Shown: positions 10,971 to 22,626 of the stretch, piece by piece
Position numbering within the stretch: the first letter of the stretch is position 1
Layout: every line of letters starts with the position of its first letter
Assembly: GCA_030848705.1 (NCBI GenBank)
Contig: CM061245.1
Coordinates: 43,900,711-43,964,710 of the forward strand
DNA length: 64,000 bases
DNA from: Heracleum sosnowskyi
Lineage: Eukaryota > Streptophyta > Magnoliopsida > Apiales > Apiaceae
Direction of reading: 5' to 3'
Made by a program: the position numbers and the translations under genes
The notes under the pieces: model-generated
The model's database searches: none
Seen by the model: the letters and a program-made list of their open reading frames with translations, nothing else
What the model was told of the DNA's origin: nothing

Positions 10971-13735
10971 AAATAATATTTTGTTTAAAAACATTTTTTG
11001 TAGAATAGTTTTTAGAAAAAATTAGAGAAATTATTATAAAGCCGCTGCGAAGCGCGGCTTAGTAAACTAGTTTGCCATATAAAGGAGAAGACGAAGGCAG
11101 TGAGGTCTCGCTCTCAAATAGCTTGAATCTATTTTTCTAATTTTCTCAAATTTTTGAATTAATAATACTAAAGATTAGATAAAGAAATTGTTGTTTAAAT
11201 CTCTACTAATAGAGGAAACTAAATATACAATTTGCCTTTAAAATTTTCACTAATAGAGGAAAGTAAATATACAATTTTAATATTCTTGCATTTAATATTT
11301 TCACTAATGGAGGAAAGTAAATATAAAATTTTAATATTCTTGCATTTAAAATATTTACTGATGTAGGAAAGTAAATATTCAATTTAATCTATTTTTGTAG
11401 AGCACCTCTATCTTAAATATTAAAAATTGAAATTTTCCTTTTTACTAATGTTCTTGTATTTAAAATCTTTACTGATGGAGGAAAGTAAATATACAATTTA
11501 ATCTATTTTTGTAGAGCACATTTATCTTAAATATTAAAAATTACAACGTGATTATTTTCGAATTTGTAGGATTTTATGTTAACAATTGCAATTTTCTCTT
11601 TTATTATTTTCAAACTTGATAGATTTTTTCTTTTATTATTTTCAAACTTGATAGAACTTGTTTTTATTATTCTCAAATTTGTAAGATTGGAGGAATTGGA
11701 AAATTACAACTTCCTTATTATTTTTAAATTTTTAGGATCTTATGTTAAAACTTCCTTATTATTTTCAAACTTGATATAACTTTCTTTTATTATTAATGAG
11801 AAGACGGGGGCGGTGAAGTGGCGGCTCTCAAATCGCTTCGTTCTATTTTTCTAATTTTTTCAATTTTCAATATTAATAATTATAACTTCCTTTATCATTT
11901 TCGTTTTTTTAATTATTTTCAAACTTGATAGAACTTTCTTTTAATATTTTCAAACTTTATACAACTTTCTTTCAATTAGAAAATTACAACTTCCTTATTA
12001 TTTTCGAATTTGTAAGATCTTATGTTAATAATTGCAATTTTCTCTTTTATTATTTTCAAACTTGATAGAACTTTCTTTTATTTTCAAAATTGATAAAACT
12101 TTCTTTTATTATTTTCAATCTTGAGAGAACTCTCTTTCAATTAGAAAATTACAACTTCCTTATTATTTTCGAATTTGTAGGATTTTATGTTAATAATTGC
12201 AATTTTCTCTTTTATTATTTTCAAACTTGATAGAACTTTCTTTTATTATTTTCAAATTTGTAAGATTGGAGGAATTAGAAAATTACAACTTCCTTATTAT
12301 TTTCAAATTTTTAGGATCTTATGTTAAAACTTACTTATTATTTTCAAACTTGACAGAACTTTCTTTTATTATTTTCAAACTTGATAGAACTTTCTTTGAA
12401 TTAGAAAATTACAACTTCCTTATTATTTTCGAATTTGTAGGATCTTATGTTAATAATTGCATTTTTCTCTTTTATTATTTTCAAACTTGATAGAACTTTC
12501 TTTTATTATTTTCAAACTTGATAGAACTTTCTTTTATTATTTTCAAATTTGTAAGATTTGAGGAATTAAAAAATTATAACTTTCTTATTATTTTCAAAAT
12601 TTTAGGATCTTATGTTAAAACTTCCTTATTATTTTCAAACTTGATAAAACTTTCTTTTATTATTAAGGAGAAGACGGGGGCGATGAGGTGACGGCTCTCA
12701 AATCGCTTCATTCTATTTTTCTATTTTTCTAATTTTCTCAATTTTTAATATTAATAATTACAACTTCCTTTATTATTTTCGATTTTGTAGGAAGGAAATT
12801 GAAAATTTACAACTTCTATTATTATTTTCGGTTTTGTAGGAAGGGAATTGAAAAATTGCAACTTCTCAAATTTGTAAGATCTACTGTCGATTTCTTTATT
12901 CATTTCGAACTTTTAGGATCTAATGCATTATTATTTAGAATTTTCTTTTATTATTTTCAAACTAGATAGAACTTTTTTTTATTATTTTCAAATTTGATAA
13001 AACTTTCTTTTATTTTCAAAATTAATAGAACTTTCTTTTATTATTTTCAAACTTGATAGAACTTTCTTTCAATTAGAAAATTACAACTGCCTTATTATTT
13101 TCGAATTTGTAGTATCTTATATTAATAATTGCAATTTTCTCTTTTATTATTTTCAAACTTGATAGAACTTTTTTTTTTTTTCAAATTTGTAAGATTAGAG
13201 GAATTAGAAAATTACAACTTCTTTATTATTTTCAAATTTTTAGGATCTTATGTTAAAACTTACTTATTATTTTCAAACTTGATAGAACTTTCTTTTATTA
13301 TTTTCAAGCTTGATAGAACTTTCTTTAAATTAGAAAATTACAACTTTCTTATTATTTTCGAATTTATTTTCAAACTTGATAGAACTTTTTTTATTATTTT
13401 CAAATTTGTAAGATTGGATGAATTAGAAAATTACCACTTCCATATTATTTTCAAATTTGTAGGATCTTATGTTCAAACTTCCTTATTATATTCAAATTTG
13501 TAGGATCTTATGTTAATAATTACAATTTCCTTTTATCATTTTCAAATTTGTAAAAATGAAATTGGAAAATTGCAAATTTGTAAGATTTAATATTAATTTC
13601 TTTATTACTTTCGAATTTTTAGGATCTAATGCATTATTATTTACAACTTTCTTTTGTATTTTTAGAATTTGCAATAATTATTCATATACGGACCCTAACT
13701 CAAATAGTTTCTTTCCTTCCTCAGCATCGTCTTTA
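10971..13735. repeat. AT-rich iterated repeat block
   Basis: No gene is seen; the small open frames here are translations of the repeats. A motif of about 30 bp (TTATTATTTTCAAACTTGAT followed by AGAACTTTC) recurs dozens of times with variants TTCAAATTTGTAAGATT and TTACAACTTCCTTATTATT. A larger period is also present: a GAGAAGACG...CGGCTCTCAAATCGCTT block starts at about 11084, 11798 and 12667, giving units of about 0.7-0.9 kb. The origin is probably a degenerate satellite-like or Helitron-internal repeat. Confidence 0.7.
11041..11070 (+). mobile_element. Helitron-like 3' terminus
   Basis: A GC-rich hairpin (GCCGC...GCGGC) is followed 8 bp later by CTAG and then T, the classical Helitron 3' end. 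A near-copy is at 55554-55581. No matching 5' TC end was found; if real, the element's body may lie to the left of, or be interrupted by, element B. Confidence 0.55.
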
Positions 13736-13740
13736 ACAAC
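13736..13740. repeat. Target-site duplication of C, left copy
   Basis: ACAAC immediately precedes TGTTATGG of the LTR and is repeated at 43854-43858. Confidence 0.9.
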
Positions 13741-13881
13741 TGTTATGGAATAAAAACGTACTTGTAAATTAATTGCTAGGGTTTAGAGAGCTTTGAGCTT
13801 TAATGGCTGCACTTGTGTTTCGAGACTAAATCGGTCCTCACAAAATGCCTACGTATCTCAATCAGTGCTGAGAATCAAGCC
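13741..13881 (-). repeat. 3' LTR of gypsy C, outer part
   Basis: This 141-bp stretch is nearly identical to 42989-43130 of the other LTR. It ends at AAGCC, where copia D was inserted. Confidence 0.92.
13877..13881. repeat. Target-site duplication of D, left copy
   Basis: AAGCC directly abuts the LTR of D; the second copy is at 23173-23177, and the single ancestral copy is at 43126-43130 in the uninterrupted LTR. Confidence 0.95.
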
Positions 13882-14427
13882 TGTTAGGCCGAATACACAA
13901 TATATAATCAAGTATGTATGAGAATAACAATCAAGAACACAGGTTTGTGAATCAACAAACTGTAATTAAATTAACAGTTTCTCTCTTAGTGATGTTAATG
14001 AATCACAAAGAGCTACTAGGTTACAAGAATAATATATTCAATGTTCGCGCCCCTTCTAGGGATAACCTATCTGTGTTTTTATAGTACACAGCTACATACA
14101 ATCCTTATCTAATTGATACTCCTATAAATTAGCTATACAATTATTATCAATTAAGGATTGCTTCAGTCTTCTGTCCAGTCTCCTTAGCTGTATCAATATA
14201 TTCTGCTTCTTTCCATCTTCAGAATATATTGCTTCTAGAATCTTTATCTTTGCACCGACAGCTAAGTCAACTATCACCCTGTCAGACTTTATCAAACTCT
14301 GACCGGCTTCTATGTAAACTCTTCACCCAGTCAGACTTTATGAAACTCTGACTGGCTTCTATATAAACTCTGATATGTACCTGGTACTTAAACACTGATG
14401 AACAAACGTCAGCAATTATATCTAACA
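13882..14427 (-). repeat. 3' LTR of element D
   Basis: This LTR has TGTTAGAT...GCCTAACA ends (minus) and is nearly identical to 22627-23172. It contains several AAACTCTGA/TCAGAGTTT-type motif copies and a CTATAAAAAC TATA-like box on the minus strand near 14075-14086. Confidence 0.95.
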
Positions 14428-14436
14428 ATCTCCCCC
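14428..14436 (-). promoter_or_regulatory. Polypurine tract of element D
   Basis: GGGGGAGAT on the minus strand directly precedes the 3' LTR. It should prime plus-strand cDNA. The same sequence precedes the 3' LTRs of E and F. Confidence 0.88.
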
Positions 14437-14590
14437 AACTTGTTCATACAAAAATGTACAAGTTAAACAGATAATTGATGATGTCAAAACATATAACAAA
14501 TGCAGTGTTTAAAATATGTCAGAGTTTAACTTTAAAACAGAGTTTAAATTTAACTTAGAACAGAAAACAACAAAAACTTACAGTCAGACT

Positions 14591-17500
14591 TTACTTGACT
14601 TCTTGAATATCAGGAATAGTTCTGAGATAATCTATGAGAAGTCTTCTTTCAGCCCTTTCCAGCTCTTCAACCATAATTTTCTTCAACTCTCTCAACTCTG
14701 GATCAGATTCTCCAGTCTGATAAATTGCAGCTCTCAAAGAATAGATGGAATTTTTCCTCATCTCATTCCCTAGCCTAATAAAATATGGTTTATCAGATTC
14801 TAGATTGAATTCTAAGACTTTAACTCCCAGATCAGTCCTTAGTCTTGCACTGTTTCTTTTCATTTCCACTATTTTTCCAGCATGATTCCTATACTTTGGA
14901 ATATAAACACTTGACACTCCTCCTCCAAGCATAGCTTTAGATCTCAGCATCTTCTCTCTCAACACTTGAGCAACATCATGAGTGTGTCTGTTCTTGACTT
15001 TCAAAAGATAAAGTACATATTCAAGTTCTTCCCATGATTTGAGATTGACATCAGATTCTCCAACCTTATAAACTCTTCCATCATTCATGAAGTATAACAT
15101 AAATTGCTTCTTCAATACTCTGTGAAAAATCAACTGTACAGACTCTAACTTATCAAGATTTTCTTGTGTAATCCCAATACCAGACTCTGCCAGTGAAATG
15201 TTGTCTTGAGATCTGTTATTTGTTCTTCTCTCTCTGTGTGAACCCAGTCCAGATTTATCAAAGGCTTCTTTTCCCAATACTGTTCTGGTTTCTGAGAAAT
15301 TCACAGCTTCAAGCTTTAAGTCTTCAAGAATTTTTGGTTTGCTAAATCCTGGAAGTAGTGTAGATTTCTGTACAACTTGAGCAACGTCAGAGGTTGTCAA
15401 AACTTTGGTAATAACATCAACTTGAGCAGCGTCAGAGGTTGATTTAGCTAATCTTGTTTCAACTTGAGCAATGTCAGAGGTTGAATAATTCTTCTTTTTC
15501 AGGTTAGGCTCTTCAATCATCACGCCTTTACCTTTATCAGCATTTGAACAAATAGGCCTCCTTGAGTACTGTAAACTCTGATCAGAGTTTACATTCTCTT
15601 TGATAACAATTCCTTTTTCTTTTCTCCTTGGAGCCTTGATTTCCTTCTTCTTGTAAATTCCAGCTTCAACATCTTTCCTGTGTTCTTCAGCAAGCAATTG
15701 CTCTTCTGCCTGGATATCTTCAATAGTAACATCTTTACCATGTTCTGCTAAGAATAACTGTGTAGCAACTTCTTCATCAGTAACTGGAGATTTAGAGGAA
15801 AGAAGTAAACTTCTAACCCTTGAAGAAGACTGCCCTCCAGTGTTTAATCTTTTTCCATCAGCATTTGTCTGAGCATCAGAGTTTGACCTCCTCCCTTGCC
15901 TTTGAACATTCTTTGATCTTGGTTCTTTATCTTTTGCACCACCATCAGTGGTATCATCCTTCCGAGTCAGAGTTTGAGAGATCTTGCATTTGTCTTTAGA
16001 TACTCTCTCCCCCTTTTTGACATCATCAGACAGTAAAACTGATGTGAGCAATTCAATGGAATTTGCAATTTCATCCAACTTAGTTGACATTTTGACTTGA
16101 TTTTCTTCAACTTTGGACAACCTGGAATCAAAATTCTTCTGATCTTTACACAAGGAAATGTATAGAGATTTGTCCTTTTGCTGTGTAAGCTCTCTTTGAG
16201 CTATATCATTCCTTAATCCTGTAATCACCTTGTCAGAATCATCAAAACGATTGTTCAATGATTTGATTTGTACAACAGTTGCTTTGAGATGACTGAGAAG
16301 TTCTGGATTTGTAATCTCTTTGGAAGACTTTGTGACAAAATCTGCAGCTCTTTCATTGGAAAAGATAGTATCCTTGCTTGACCAATTTGAGAAGTACATA
16401 TTCTGAAAATGTTCTGCAGTAGCACGATTGACTTCTCTTTCTTCTTCAGAGTTTGCTTGAATGTCAGACAACTCTACTTGAATGTCAGGATTGGAATGAG
16501 TAGGACTAGCTTCAGCATCGTCATCCTCTGCTTCATTCTCTGTAAGAACATTCTCTGCCACTTTTTCAGGATCATCAGAGTGTGCATTATTACTATACTC
16601 TGCTTCTCTTTGAACAATCTCAACAACAGATTGTTGTAGAGCTTCAAGAACAAAAGCATCCTCAGAGTTTGCAACAAACTCTGCTTCAACAACATCAGGA
16701 TTTGCAGTTTCTGTAGTAACAGCTTCTGTAGCATTAGCAGCTAAAGTCTGATTGACTTCCTCACCTTTCTCAACTTCAAAAGTAAGTATTTCTGTGTGAG
16801 AAGCCATAGATTCTTCAATTCTCACAGTATCTAGATCAGCTTCCAAACCCTCTGTAAAATGTTCAGAGTTTAAAGAGGTGTTTGCTTCAACTTCCATATA
16901 AAATCCTTGAGACTCAAAAATCCTGCTATCAGAGTGATCAGCAGCTTCCTCAACTACATCATCAGCATTTGATGTAGGAGCTTCTGTTGCAGTATTTACT
17001 CTGTCCTTAGTAGGCACAGTAGTATCAAAAATCTCCTCTTGTACTTCAGAAGGTACATTCTCCATAGAAACTCTGTCCTCAAAGACAGCTTCATCCTCTT
17101 GAATCTGAACTTCTAGATTTTCTACAGCTTGGGAAGAAATATTATCAGCACCAAATAGATGTGCTGCTACTAATCTCCTTTTCCTCTGATGAAGAGTTTC
17201 TTCATCAGTTTCACTATCTTCAACAACAGCATCAGACTGTGGTCTGTTTGCTCTAACTTTTCTTTTCTTCCTTGAAGTTTTAACAGAGGTTGACCCCTCA
17301 ACATCATCAGTATTTAAAGTTGTAGCAGCCTTGAAAGCTCTGTGCTTAATCCTCCCTCCAGTCTTTTGTCTTGGAGCTACTTGAGTATCATTATTTATCT
17401 TCTGTGGTTGCTGTTGTGGTTGAGGTTGAGGGTTTAAAAACTGATGAACCCTCTCAGGTAACAACAACTCACCAACATTGACTTTCTTCAAATCCTTATT

Positions 17501-18223
17501 TGTAAGGTCAGAGAATACCCTTTTATGCAATTTGAATGAGGGAATTACGTCCTCCTCATTAATCTCAACATTATTAACACAAGCAGAGAATAAAATCTGA
17601 CAAAACCTAGAAAAGTAGACTACATTCCTATTCTCTGTCATTTTCTCTCATATATTCATCAAGACAAGTCTAGCAAAATCGTAATTACTACCAAAAAGAA
17701 GTGAATACCCGATTTGTAGACTATCAATTGGAATCGCATCCCAATTGGTACATTTCTTCCCGAACGCTCTGGTTATGCAATCGAAAAAGAAACTCCATTC
17801 CTTTCGTAAGAGCGGTCGGTTCAACTGGCCTATCTTGACTAAGGATCCAGAGTATCCAACGGCTTGCATCATTCTTTGAAGGTCAGTATCACCAACAGCA
17901 ATGGTGTACGCATCAGATTCTGCAAAACCCATTGCTTCACGTACAGTTCCTGGAGTAATGACATACTCTATCTCTAGAAACTCAAAAACAATCGATGGAG
18001 TTCCAGAATCACCACCGTTATCATATACACCAGTTTCCCAGAAAGCTTTGATCTGAGATCCATAAAGCTTTGCAGGCTCCACTAAAGCACGCCCAATTTC
18101 CGATTGAGCAAGGAAATTTTGCAGTAAATGAAACGCCTCCGGTGTGTTCTCATTGCTAAGAGGTGCTGCATAGTTATTTGGGACAAAGTCTAATCCAACA
18201 GAGGTAAACATGGAGGTTGCCAT
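14591..18223 (-). pseudogene. Third reading frame of element D (env-like position), one in-frame TGA
   Basis: A single minus-strand frame of 1211 codons starts MATSMFTSVGLDF at 18223 and is interrupted once by TGA at 17648-17650, after codon 191. The N-terminal domain (about residues 1-250) is homologous to the third frame of E: both have an I-x-A-(F/L)-(W/Y) segment, a (S/F)-x-V strand and a F(S/Y)xRF(C/L)Q(I/L) helix (here YFSRFCQIL). Then come a Lys/Arg patch, a long acidic Ala/Glu/Ser-rich region, a coiled coil (encoded near 16050-16300), TSDVAQV-type repeats and a C-terminal domain. I see no signal peptide or membrane helix, so despite its env-like position it does not look like an envelope protein. 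Function is unknown. If the TGA is not suppressed, a 1016-residue protein could start at 17641. Confidence 0.75.
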
Positions 18224-18857
18224 TAGAAATCAGAGATTAAGAGTAAGAAAGTGTATGAGAAAGATTATGCAGAAAAGTGTTTGTAGAATTGTGTGAGTGA
18301 AAAGTATGTGTGAAAATGAGAAGTGAGTAAAAGATTAGACGTTTGTGTGTGTATTGTATTAATATGAGATTCAAAAAAAAACTGAACAGTTTTTAATCAT
18401 TAATACACAACTGTCTTACTCCTGTAATTATGTGAGTGGGACACGTGTCACACATGCAGTTACTGACAGCAAATAAGTGACAATTTTCAATGCGCATGCG
18501 CAGTAAAAACAGCAATAATTACCGCCTGTTACACTTTTCTAGGTATAAACCTCTCTCCTCTGTTCAAAAACATCCTTGAACAACTGTCCAATCATACTCT
18601 TTTTAAATTTTCAAAACAAATGTCTGTTTCTCAAAATTATAATATGTCTGAAACCAACACAATTTATTTTAACCATCAGAGATTAAAATTAAATTACCTC
18701 GGCGTAGAGTACACAAATCATCAGTGTTTATCAATTCTCCTCCTTTATACATAAACTCTTTTCACAAACCGTACAGGTGTGTGAATTTGTGTGTGAATTA
18801 GCAGAGTTTACTGAATATAAATATTTAGACCATCTCAAAGTGCATAAAATCCATAAA
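18224..18857 (-). other. Noncoding region between pol remnant and third frame, element D
   Basis: No gene is seen in these 634 bases. The right end (18833-18880) matches bases 1-60 of element A, which lie downstream of A's RNase H. This places the deletion junction of D at about 18880. Confidence 0.7.
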
Positions 18858-20225
18858 CTAAAGCAGTAATAACTGGTTGCCTAAACTCTCATTTTCAAAA
18901 CGCAGTTGATCATATCCATCTAAGTCATCAAGTCCAGTTATTTTCTTGTCATCAAATGACACATGTATGGATTCCATGATCACTTTAGTTCTCAGATTGT
19001 AGACTCTGAATGCTTTTGTTGACAATGGATAACCAACAAAGATTCCTTCATCAGCTTTTAACTCGAACTTAGTCAACTGTTCAGGATGAGTCTTCAACAC
19101 AAAGCATTTGCATCCAAATATATGAAAATATTTCAAATTTGGCTTCTTATTTTTCACCATCTCATATGGTGTTTTACCATGCTTGTTGATCAATGTTGCA
19201 TTTTGAGTAAAACAAGCAGTTTGAACAGCTTCTGCCCAGAAATACGTTGGTAGTTTTGCTTCTTCAAGCATAGTTCTGGCTGCTTCAATTAAGGTTCTGT
19301 TCTTTCTTTCAACTACACCATTTTGCTGTGGAGTTCCAGGTGCAGAAAATTCTTGTTTCACTCCTCTTTCCTTGCAGAAAGCTTCCATGATTGAGTTTCT
19401 GAATTCAGTTCCATTATCACTCCTTATAATTTTGACTTTGTGCTGTGATCCTTTGTCCAGTAGATTTACATGATCCATCATAGTTTGAGCAGTTTCATCC
19501 TTCTTTGATAAGAAATATACCCATGTATATCTAGTATATTCATCAACAATTACTAGAGCATATTTCTTTCTGCCCATAGACATCACATTCACTGGTCCAA
19601 AGAGATCAACATGTAGAAGATGATAAGGTTCCACTACTGAAGATTCAGATTTGCTCTTGAAAGATGACTTCCTTTGTTTAGCCTTTTGACAAGAATCACA
19701 TAGGCCATCTAGACTGAGTATTGATTTTGGAAGTCCCCTTACAAGATCCTTTCTTATTAGCTCATTGATGTTGTTCAAATTGAGATGAGAGAGCTTTTTA
19801 TGCCAATTCCAACTCTCTTCATTTGACATTCTGGCAGTCAGACACACTATTTTTCCATCAGAGTTTGTTACCAAACTTGCTTCATAAATGTTGTTGCGCC
19901 TGTGTCCAACTAGAACAACTTTTCCAGTAGATTTACTGATAACTTCACAGTATTCAGTATGAAAATCTACATGGTTTCCTCTGTCACAGATTTGACTCAC
20001 AGATAGCAGATTATGCTTGAGTCCTGAGACTAGAGCTACATTTGTGATGATGACACTTCCAAGATTAATATTGCCATATCCCAGAGTGTGTCCTATGTTG
20101 CCATCTCCATAGGAAACCTTTGGGCCAGCCTTCTCCTTAAAGTCTGATAGCAGGGCTTTATTTCCAGTCATATGTCCTGAGCATCCACTGTCCAAGATAA
20201 GTGTGCTCTCTTTTATACCCTGCAA
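18858..20225 (-). pseudogene. pol: Protease-integrase remnant of pol, element D
   Basis: The frame of 455 codons begins just after a TTTGTGATTGCAG acceptor-like site and carries protease LDSGCSGHMTG, the HHCC finger, and all integrase landmarks (HVDLFGPV, RSDNGTEF, PQQNGVVERKNRTL). It follows A closely up to the region YDQLRFENE. It then switches into 3' noncoding sequence and ends in a few foreign residues (SLGNQLLLL). RT and RNase H are absent. Protease and integrase appear intact, so D could perhaps supply these two activities but not copy its RNA. Confidence 0.92.
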
Positions 20226-20238
20226 TCACAAACAAACA

Positions 20239-22563
20239 CTAAGTGTTAGTTTTAAGGACCCAGACTTGCTTGGATCCTTTATCTTTCTTAACAGTGTTAG
20301 CTTTTGCAGCGGAATTACTATCAACAGAGTTTAAGCTAACATTGTCAGACTTTACACTTGCAGAGTTTGCTCTAACCCATTTCAGATTGGGTTTTAGCTC
20401 ATAATAGTTGTGATAAATAGCATGATAACTCTTGCAAGTATAAATGGAATGCCAAGTGCTCCCACAGTGTGTGCATAAAGTCTGTGGTCTAACCCTAACA
20501 TTATCATTCTTTACTCCTGATGTAGAAGGTAAAGAATTGATATTTTTATTCTTTGTGCAGTAATTAGCAAGATGATTAGAACTACCACAATTATAACATG
20601 TTTTTCTTGGAGCAGCAGCATTAGGCAAATGATTATTTCTTTTATTTATGCCTATCTTTCCATTCCTATTCTTCTTGGATCCTTTTGGTTTCAAGGCAGA
20701 TTTTACCTCTTTGAGCTTATGATTGAACTGTTTTCCTGTCATCAAACCAACATTAACCTGTTTTTCACAAGTTTTTACTGGCTTTCTAACAGCTTCTCTT
20801 TCCATAAGTTTTTCTGTTTTAATATTTTCCTGTCTTTCACAGGCTTCACCTGATTCCATATCAGCTTCTCTTATTACAACAGATTTTAACTTATTGGCTT
20901 CTGTAACAAATATCACAGGTTTAAGTTGTGGTTTAACCTTGACCTTGTCTTTAAACCTACGTTCATCATTTTCACAATAACCTAAACCTACAGAATCAGT
21001 CTGAAACACTTGATGAGTGTCTCTTCCAGAATCTGTCCAAGTTTTGATTATTTTTCTTTCTTTTTCTAGATCAGATTCTAATTGCTTATATCTTTTCAGC
21101 AACTCCTGTTCTACATAAACAGCATCATCTCTTTCTTTTTGAATCTGCTTCATATTTTCAAGTTCTCCTTCAAGAAACTTGTTTCTATCTTTAAGACTAA
21201 GATTCTCAGCTTTAATTCTCTCATTCTCTAAAGTCTGATCCCTATAGCTAACATGTACGCTTTTCAGATATACTCTTAATTCAGATATATTATCAGTATC
21301 ATAAGCATAAGTAGTTAGGGGTACCTTATTTTCAGATGATTCAGTCTCATCTCTGATAGTTGCCATAAGAGCATAATTTTCTCCATCATCAGAGTCTGAA
21401 GTATCTGCCCAGTCTTTGCCTTTAGAGATGAGTGCTTTCTCAGATTTTCCTTTCTTGCACTCTGGGGCATAGTGACCCATCTCCTTACACCTGTAGCACT
21501 GGATTTCAGATTTATCCTTCTTGCCAGACTTGGTCTCTCTTCCATCAGACTTTCTAAAACTTTTCTTTTCAGAGTTTGAGTCTTTCCTTGAGAATCTCTT
21601 TCCTTTCTTGAAGTTCTTGAATCCCATCTTCTTGAAGGTCTTCACCATCAGTGCAGCCATTTGCATCATCTGTTCTTCATCATCCTCAGAGTCAGAAGCT
21701 TCATCAGAGTTTGAGTCATCATCAGAGTTTGATGACTCACTTTCAGATTTAATGACTAAAGCCTTTCCCTTGGCTTTCTTCCTTGATGGTTCCTTCTTAA
21801 TGGGCTTCTCCTCAACTTTGAGAGCAACAGATTTTGTCTTTTTACTCAATCTTCTATTCCTTTGTTCTATCTCCAGTTCATGAGTTTTCAATAACCCATA
21901 GATTTCATCAAAATCTGTATCAGCAAGCTCATAATTATCTCTTATTGTGGTTGTCTTTAAATCCCACTTTTCAGGTAGAGATAACAGAAACTTGAGATTA
22001 GACTCTTCAAGCTCATATTCTTTATCAACCAGAGACATATCATTCAACAGTTTGCAAAATCTGTCATAAGTCTCAGTCAAGGTTTCATTAGTTCTTGAAT
22101 CAAAGTGCTCATACTCCTGTGTGAGTATTGTCTTTCTGTTCTTCTTGATAGCACCTGTTCCCTGGCATCTGACTTCTAAAGCATCCCATATCTCTTTGGC
22201 AGTTTTGCAGCCAATTACTCTGTTAGACATAACATTATCTAAAGCACTGTAGAGAAGATGTCTAACCTTTGCATCTTTTGCAATTGATGAGATGTCCTCA
22301 GGAGTCATATCTTTCTTTTCCTTTGGAACAGTCTTTTGTTCTTGTCCATCAACAACAGGGGACAATTTAGTCGGCATATGAGGACCATCATAGATTCTGT
22401 CAAGGTATTCTGGATCTGTAGCCTCCAGAAACATGGTCATCTTCACCTTCCAAATCGGATACTCTACTGGCCTGAGTATTGGAACCCTGATTGTTTCATA
22501 TCGACTCACAGAATTAGGCTTAATCTGTTCAGCCTTGGGAGCAGTTTGATTTTCTTCAGACAT
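20239..22563 (-). CDS. gag: Gag of copia element D (intact)
   Basis: This 774-codon uninterrupted gag starts at the ATG at 22561-22563 (MSEENQTAPKAEQ), right after the primer site. It has the N-terminal capsid-like UBN2 region (RVPILRPVEYPIWKVKMTMF, AKEIWDALEVRC), a Ser/Asp-rich linker, basic region, zinc knuckle CYRCKEMGHYAPEC, a coiled coil (encoded about 21040-21240) and two additional Cys/His clusters (CYNCGSSNHLANYC, CTHCGSTWHSIYTC). It would package element RNA in cytoplasmic particles. It aligns along its length with A's gag but has no stops. The pol frame is +1 relative to gag. Confidence 0.93.
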   Translation of the reverse strand: MSEENQTAPKAEQIKPNSVSRYETIRVPILRPVEYPIWKVKMTMFLEATDPEYLDRIYDGPHMPTKLSPVVDGQEQKTVPKEKKDMTPEDISSIAKDAKVRHLLYSALDNVMSNRVIGCKTAKEIWDALEVRCQGTGAIKKNRKTILTQEYEHFDSRTNETLTETYDRFCKLLNDMSLVDKEYELEESNLKFLLSLPEKWDLKTTTIRDNYELADTDFDEIYGLLKTHELEIEQRNRRLSKKTKSVALKVEEKPIKKEPSRKKAKGKALVIKSESESSNSDDDSNSDEASDSEDDEEQMMQMAALMVKTFKKMGFKNFKKGKRFSRKDSNSEKKSFRKSDGRETKSGKKDKSEIQCYRCKEMGHYAPECKKGKSEKALISKGKDWADTSDSDDGENYALMATIRDETESSENKVPLTTYAYDTDNISELRVYLKSVHVSYRDQTLENERIKAENLSLKDRNKFLEGELENMKQIQKERDDAVYVEQELLKRYKQLESDLEKERKIIKTWTDSGRDTHQVFQTDSVGLGYCENDERRFKDKVKVKPQLKPVIFVTEANKLKSVVIREADMESGEACERQENIKTEKLMEREAVRKPVKTCEKQVNVGLMTGKQFNHKLKEVKSALKPKGSKKNRNGKIGINKRNNHLPNAAAPRKTCYNCGSSNHLANYCTKNKNINSLPSTSGVKNDNVRVRPQTLCTHCGSTWHSIYTCKSYHAIYHNYYELKPNLKWVRANSASVKSDNVSLNSVDSNSAAKANTVKKDKGSKQVWVLKTNT

Positions 22564-22611
22564 GATTATTACTGTGATTGAATCATAAAACTGTATATAT
22601 TAAACAGCCTT

Positions 22612-22624
22612 GGCTCTTATACCA
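22612..22624 (-). promoter_or_regulatory. Primer-binding site of element D
   Basis: The minus strand reads TGGTATAAGAGCC next to the 5' LTR. It differs by one base from the usual TGGTATCAGAGC. Confidence 0.8.
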
Positions 22625-22626
22625 AT

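Noticed and set aside
11576..13503. Several open frames rich in FSNLIELSFIIF
   Set aside because: They follow the AT-rich tandem repeat exactly; no start context or homology.
13882..14427. Treating the four LTRs of A and D as one element with three LTRs
   Set aside because: A and D have separate primer sites and D has its own matching duplications, so they are independent insertions.
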